A DNA stretch of 64,000 bases from NCBI RefSeq assembly GCF_008039565.1, contig NZ_VDUX01000005.1, positions 177,108-241,107 on the forward strand, written 5' to 3'. Within the stretch, counting starts at the first letter, position 1. Every line of letters begins with the position of its first letter. Below the pieces are notes generated by a model that was not told the origin of the DNA, ran no database searches, and saw only the letters and a list, made by a program, of their open reading frames with translations. This stretch comes from Aeromicrobium terrae (GTDB taxonomy: Bacteria > Actinomycetota > Actinomycetes > Propionibacteriales > Nocardioidaceae). Positions 60,100 through 64,000 of the stretch are shown here, piece by piece. Position numbers and translations under genes: made by a program.

Positions 60100-61214
60100 G
60101 CGCGCCGCAGGCCGAGGCGGTCGTCGACCTCGACGCATACCGCGACAACCTCGCCGCCCTCGCTGAGTGCGCGCCCGACGCCGCGCTGATGGCCGTGGTC
60201 AAGGCGGACGGCTACGGGCACGGCATGGCCGAGTGCGCCCGGGCGGCGCGTGAGGCCGGAGCGTCATGGCTCGGCGTCGCCACGCCCGACGAGGCGCTGC
60301 GACTCCGCTCGTCCGGGGACGAGGGCCCGCTGCTGTGCTGGCTCGCATCGCCCGGCGCCGACTTCGCCGCGGTGATCCAGGCGGGCGTGCAGGTCACCGC
60401 GTCGTCCGTGGCGCAGCTCGAGGAGATCCTGGCCGCCGCGCCGTCGCGGGTCCCCCTGCAGCTGAAGGTCGACACCGGACTGTCCCGCAACGGGGCGTTC
60501 GGCGACGAGTGGCCGCGGCTGGTCGAGGCCGCGGGCCGGGCCCAGGCCGCCGGCCGCATCGAGCTCACCGGCGTCTGGTCGCACTTCGCCTGCGCCGACG
60601 AGCCGGACCACCCGGCCAACGACGCCCAGGAGAAGGCCTTCGCCGACGCGCTCGACGTGGTGACGGCTGCGGGCCTCGAGCCGGGTCTCCGCCACCTCTG
60701 CAACTCCGCCGGCACGATCGCCCGGCCGAGCGCCCACCTCGACCTCGTCCGTGTGGGCATCTCCTCCTACGGACTCGCACCCGCGAAGACGATGACCGTC
60801 GACGTCCCGCTCCGGCCGGTGATGACGTTGCGCGGCCGGCTCGCCGCGGTGAAGCGCGTCCCCGCCGGCACGAGCGTCTCCTACGGCCACACGTTCACCA
60901 CCGACCGCGAGACCACGCTCGGCCTGGTGCCGCTCGGCTACGCCGAGGGGGTGCCACGCGTGGCGTCCAACCGCGCGGAGGCCGCGTTCGCGGGTCAGCG
61001 GGTGCCGCAGGTCGGGATCGTCTGCATGGACCAGATCGTCGTCGACCTCGGCGACCTGCCGGCCGAGCGCGGCGACGTCGTCACGCTGTTCGGTCCGGGC
61101 GACGACGGGGAGCCCTCCGCCCAGGACTGGGCGGACGCCGCCGATACCATCACGTACGAGGTCGTCACCCGCATCGGCGGCCGCACCGTCCGCACCTACC
61201 GAGGAGCTCGTTAG
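60096..61214 (+). CDS. alr: Alanine racemase
   Basis: 372 residues from GTG 60096. The PLP lysine is Lys36 in AVVKADGYGHG. The second catalytic base, Tyr, is in TSVSYGHTF near residue 265, and the C-terminal domain has CMDQIVVDLG. It makes D-alanine for peptidoglycan. Confidence 0.96.
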   Translation: MSAPQAEAVVDLDAYRDNLAALAECAPDAALMAVVKADGYGHGMAECARAAREAGASWLGVATPDEALRLRSSGDEGPLLCWLASPGADFAAVIQAGVQVTASSVAQLEEILAAAPSRVPLQLKVDTGLSRNGAFGDEWPRLVEAAGRAQAAGRIELTGVWSHFACADEPDHPANDAQEKAFADALDVVTAAGLEPGLRHLCNSAGTIARPSAHLDLVRVGISSYGLAPAKTMTVDVPLRPVMTLRGRLAAVKRVPAGTSVSYGHTFTTDRETTLGLVPLGYAEGVPRVASNRAEAAFAGQRVPQVGIVCMDQIVVDLGDLPAERGDVVTLFGPGDDGEPSAQDWADAADTITYEVVTRIGGRTVRTYRGAR

Positions 61215-61216
61215 CC

Positions 61217-62197
61217 ATGGCCCGGCGTGCGTCGACGCGACTCGCAGCGACCGCCGGAGCCTTCGTCGCCGCCGGTGTCGCCACGAAGGTGCTCAGCGAC
61301 CAGCAGGCGAAGAGGCGCCGGCTCAAGCGCGGGGAGGACGTCGAGTTCGGCTCCGTGCACTCGCCTACCCGCTCGGTGATCTCTGCCGACGGGAGCCGCA
61401 TCAACGTCGAGATCGACGATGCCGACAGCCCGATCACCGTCGTGTTTGTCCACGGCATCCTCTGCTCGATCGACGCCTGGCACTACCAGCGGCTCGCTCT
61501 CCGGGGCAGCGTGCGCATGGTCTTCATGGACCAGCGGTCGCACGGGAGGTCCGGGGCCTCGAACCGCGCGGGGAGCACGACGGAGAACCTGGCGAACGAC
61601 CTGCGTGCGGTGATCCAGCAGTGCACGTCCGGACCGGTCCTGGTGGTCGGCCACTCCCTGGGCGGCATGACCACGATGTCGCTGGCCGCGCACCACCCGG
61701 ACCTGTTCGGCGACCCCATCGTCGGGGTGGTGCTGCTCGCCACGAGCACCGGCAAGCTGTTCGTGTCCAGCCCGTCGCTGCGCCGGCTGGTCGGGGTGTC
61801 CCGGGCGCTGGCGCCCGCCGTCACCTGGGGCCGTGCCTTCAACAGCTACTCGGTGGTGCGGCGGTGGGCGGTCGGGCCCGACGCTCCCGCGAAGTACGCC
61901 GACATGACCAACGAGATGATCTCCCGCACACCCACGCGCATCCTCACCGACTTCCACCCGATGCTCGCGTCGCTCGACCTGCGCGACGCGTTCAAGGTCC
62001 TGTCCACCGTCCCGACGGTGGTGGTCTGCGGCACGCACGACGCCATCACGCCGCTGAGCCACTCGCGCCGGATCGCGGCGGGCGTCGAGGGCTCGAACCT
62101 GGTGATCCTCGAGCGCACGGGGCACATGGTCATGTTCGAGGAGCACGTCCGGGTCACCGAGATCATCCAGGAGATGGTCGAGAAGGTGGCGCCGTGA
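61217..62197 (+). CDS. Alpha/beta hydrolase
   Basis: 326 residues from ATG 61217. A basic, weakly hydrophobic N-terminus (5-25) could be a membrane anchor. The triad is Ser147 (VVGHSLGG), Asp275 (CGTHDAIT) and His303 (RTGHMVMFEEH), with HGILCS as oxyanion loop. It is conserved between alr and tsaE in related actinobacteria; the substrate is unknown. It overlaps the next gene by four bases (GTGA). Confidence 0.88.
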   Translation: MARRASTRLAATAGAFVAAGVATKVLSDQQAKRRRLKRGEDVEFGSVHSPTRSVISADGSRINVEIDDADSPITVVFVHGILCSIDAWHYQRLALRGSVRMVFMDQRSHGRSGASNRAGSTTENLANDLRAVIQQCTSGPVLVVGHSLGGMTTMSLAAHHPDLFGDPIVGVVLLATSTGKLFVSSPSLRRLVGVSRALAPAVTWGRAFNSYSVVRRWAVGPDAPAKYADMTNEMISRTPTRILTDFHPMLASLDLRDAFKVLSTVPTVVVCGTHDAITPLSHSRRIAAGVEGSNLVILERTGHMVMFEEHVRVTEIIQEMVEKVAP

Positions 62198-63180
62198 GCT
62201 CCATCGCGCTCGACGTCATCAACGCCGGCCCGGAGCACGCCCCGGCGATCGTCGACATCATCCAGCGCTCGTTCGGCGCGCGGCCGGAGCTCGACCCGCC
62301 GTCGGACGCGCTGGACGAGTCGGTCGAGTCGGTGGCGGCGACGCTCGCCGGCCCGGGCGGTCTCCTCGTCGAGCGCCGCGGCCAGCCCATGGGCGCGTTG
62401 CTGTTCGACGAGTCCCGCCCCGGACTGCTCGGCCTGCGCCGCGTGGCGGTCGACCCGGACCTGCAGGCGCGTGGCGTCGCGTCGGCCATGGTCGGCGTCG
62501 CGGAGGACACCGCCGAGGAGCGCGGCAAGGACGGCATCTGGCTGCGGGTGCGCGAGGAGCTGCCCGACACCGTGCGGTTCTGGACCCGGCGCCGCTACTA
62601 CCCGCTCCGGCGGGAAGGGGCGTTCCTCGAGCTCGGCAAGACCCTGTGGCTGGCCCGCGAGGTGCCCACGCCGGAGGCCATGCAGGAGCTCGCGGCGCGG
62701 GTCTCAACGCTGGTGCGCGCGGGCGACCTCCTCGTGCTGGCAGGTGACCTGGGCGCCGGGAAGACCACGTTCACCCAAGGTCTCGGTGCGGGCCTCGACG
62801 TCCGCGGGCCCATCACGTCGCCGACGTTCGTGCTGGCCCGCACCCACCCGTCGCTCAACGACGGACCGCCACTCGTGCACGTCGACGCGTACCGCCTCGG
62901 CAGCGTCGAGGAGGTCGACGACATCGACCTCGACGCATCCACCGAGGAGGCCGTCACCGTCGTGGAGTGGGGGACCGGTGTGGCGGAGCAGCTCAGCGAC
63001 AGCTGGCTCTCGGTCACCATCGAGGTGCGCGGCGCCCGCCCGATCGACCCGCTCGGCACGCCCGCGGGCGAGGACGAGGTCGGTGACGACGCGGAGCCGC
63101 GCGTCGTGACGATCAAGCCCAACGGCCCGCGCTGGGTCGGCGTCCCGCTCCGCTCGACGCTGCTCGGTCAGGGGGCGTAG
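62194..63180 (+). CDS. tsaE: GNAT domain fused to TsaE, the t6A-synthesis ATPase
   Basis: 328 residues from GTG 62194. Residues 1-150 are a GNAT acetyltransferase-like domain (RRVAVDPDLQARGVASAMV). Residues about 158-328 are TsaE, with Walker A GDLGAGKT (184-191), the switch region SPTFVLARTH and VHVDAYRLGS. TsaE supports TsaBD in making N6-threonylcarbamoyladenosine at tRNA position 37. The usual TsaE is about 150 residues, so this is a true fusion. The GNAT part might acetylate S18 or EF-Tu like RimI, but this is unproven. It overlaps tsaB by one base. Confidence 0.92.
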   Translation: MSSIALDVINAGPEHAPAIVDIIQRSFGARPELDPPSDALDESVESVAATLAGPGGLLVERRGQPMGALLFDESRPGLLGLRRVAVDPDLQARGVASAMVGVAEDTAEERGKDGIWLRVREELPDTVRFWTRRRYYPLRREGAFLELGKTLWLAREVPTPEAMQELAARVSTLVRAGDLLVLAGDLGAGKTTFTQGLGAGLDVRGPITSPTFVLARTHPSLNDGPPLVHVDAYRLGSVEEVDDIDLDASTEEAVTVVEWGTGVAEQLSDSWLSVTIEVRGARPIDPLGTPAGEDEVGDDAEPRVVTIKPNGPRWVGVPLRSTLLGQGA

Positions 63181-63872
63181 TGCTGCTGCTCGCCTTCGAC
63201 ACCGCCACGCCCGCGATCACCGTCGCGCTGCACGACGGCTCCGACGTCGTCGCGGTCGCCGGTGGCGAGGGTACGATGGCGCACGGTGAGCTGCTCGCTC
63301 CGGCCATCCGCTCGGTGCTCGACGAGGCGGGAGCAGCGGCCCGCGACCTCACCGACGTCGCCGTCGGCGTCGGCCCGGGTCCGTTCACCGGCCTGCGCGT
63401 CGGCGTGGTCACGGCGCTGACCATGGGGTCGACGCTCGGGATCACGACGCACGGCGTCTGCACGCTCGACATCCTGGCCGCCGAGATCGCGCAGGCGGCC
63501 GGCGCGCCCGGCGGGGGTGCCGGGCCGTGGGCGGCGAACGAGCACAGGGAGGTCGTCGTGGCCACCGACGCCCGCCGCAAGGAGGTCTACTGGGCGCACC
63601 ACCGTGTCGAGGGCGGTCGCGCCGAGCGGCTCGACGGTCCGCACGTCACCTACCCGGCCGACCTCGCCGAGCTGCACCCCGACCTGCCCGTCTTCGGCCG
63701 CGGAGCGACGCTCTACCCGGACGCCCTCAGCGCGACGGACGGCCCGCTCGACCCGTCGGCGTCGGCGCTGGCACGTGCGGTGGTCGAGAACGCGGTGGAG
63801 GAGCTCCCGCTGGAGCCCCTCTACCTGCGCCGGCCGGACGCCACGCCGGCGTCCGGCGTCAAGCAGGCCTAG
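63180..63872 (+). CDS. tsaB: tRNA t6A threonylcarbamoyltransferase subunit TsaB
   Basis: 230 residues from GTG 63180. It begins MLLLAFDTATPAITVAL with the ASKHA fold, VGPGPFTGLRVG, and the typical end LEPLYLRRPDATP. TsaB is the inactive partner that activates TsaD. The last 40 bases hold a 9-bp-stem hairpin (63834-63856). The stop overlaps the transposase stop of the opposite strand. Confidence 0.95.
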   Translation: MLLLAFDTATPAITVALHDGSDVVAVAGGEGTMAHGELLAPAIRSVLDEAGAAARDLTDVAVGVGPGPFTGLRVGVVTALTMGSTLGITTHGVCTLDILAAEIAQAAGAPGGGAGPWAANEHREVVVATDARRKEVYWAHHRVEGGRAERLDGPHVTYPADLAELHPDLPVFGRGATLYPDALSATDGPLDPSASALARAVVENAVEELPLEPLYLRRPDATPASGVKQA

Positions 63873-64000
63873 TTGTAGTTCCCCGTCACGTTGTGGACGC
63901 GGTCTGCGGGGGTGAGGCCATCGATGCCGGTGTGGGGTCGATGGTGATTGTAGTGATGGAGCCAGGTGGCGTAGGTGGCTGCGCGGGCGGCGTCTGAGAG
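63869..64000 (-). mobile_element. IS481-family transposase, C-terminal end (runs off window)
   Basis: Read on the minus strand from the right edge, 43 residues and a stop remain: YATWLHHYNHHRPHTGIDG and LTPADRVHNVTGNYN. The NHHRPHTGIDGLTP pattern is the end of the DDE integrase domain in IS481-type transposases. The stop (63869-63871) overlaps the tsaB stop, leaving no room for a terminal inverted repeat between them. Either the element end lies inside tsaB or the copy is truncated. Confidence 0.85.

Noticed and set aside
63527..63997. A + strand frame crossing the tsaB end into the transposase region
   Set aside because: Shadow frame; TsaB and the minus-strand transposase both match known proteins.

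Overview
The window is high-GC actinobacterial chromosome, with almost every codon ending in G or C. Aeromicrobium or another member of Nocardioidaceae fits best. The reasons are gene order and several traits of the proteins: an Mce-associated gene directly before rpoB, an L4 with a long Lys/Ala/Pro tail, an L17 with an acidic tail, and a GNAT-TsaE fusion. This placement is inferred from protein sequence and synteny, not from a database search. It is essentially the whole transcription and translation super-cluster, running left to right. No rRNA, tRNA or CRISPR array was found.

Layout. 1-1144: the end of an mce operon (two Mce-associated membrane proteins). 1373-8790: rpoB-rpoC with promoter and terminator. 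8967-15908: an accessory block (acyltransferase 3, NUDIX, lipoprotein, then an iron-dependent hydroxyacid-oxoacid transhydrogenase overlapping a large FAD/Fe-S dehydrogenase), with REP-like palindromes at both ends. 16164-20439: rpsL-rpsG-fusA-tuf with promoter and terminator. 20517-22288: a nested 119-bp inverted repeat, a cation-efflux transporter and a small membrane protein. 22596-35008: S10 and spc operons from rpsJ to rplO, then secY-adk-map. 35015-37447: accessory genes (haloalkane dehalogenase, dimethylarginine hydrolase, Lrp/AsnC regulator) with a perfect 24-bp-arm palindrome and another REP-like repeat. 37679-41355: infA-rpmJ-rpsM-rpsK-rpsD-rpoA-rplQ with terminator. 41494-50070: a secreted subtilase, rRNA-type methyltransferase, truA, an orphan 784-residue membrane protein, a lipoprotein phosphoesterase and citrate synthase. 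50303-52643: rplM-rpsI-glmM. 52739-63872: GNAT, an ABC-2 exporter, coaA, glmS-acpS-nnrD-alr-hydrolase-(GNAT-tsaE)-tsaB. 63869-64000: the end of an IS481-type transposase, on the opposite strand.

How the parts work together. The core supplies RNA polymerase beta, beta' and alpha, most ribosomal proteins, EF-G, EF-Tu, IF-1, the SecY channel and methionine aminopeptidase. The right end supplies cell-wall precursor enzymes (GlmM, GlmS, Alr), CoA and ACP activation (CoaA, AcpS), NAD(P)H-hydrate repair and t6A tRNA modification. The major promoters (rpoB, rpsL, rpsJ, infA, rplM) share one form: a TTG-type -35, exactly 18 bp, and a -10 of the TAGACT type or close to it. Several accessory genes instead have a -10 box six or seven bases before the start codon, as expected for leaderless mRNAs.

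Most noteworthy: a translationally coupled transhydrogenase/FAD-Fe-S pair that could recycle D-2-hydroxyglutarate; natural Ala and Asn residues in the rifampicin pocket of RpoB; a nested inverted repeat beyond tuf; REP-like repeats that supply the last codons of two unrelated genes; a subtilase whose catalytic domain has foreign-looking codon use; and an IS remnant directly after tsaB, where rimI and tsaD usually lie.
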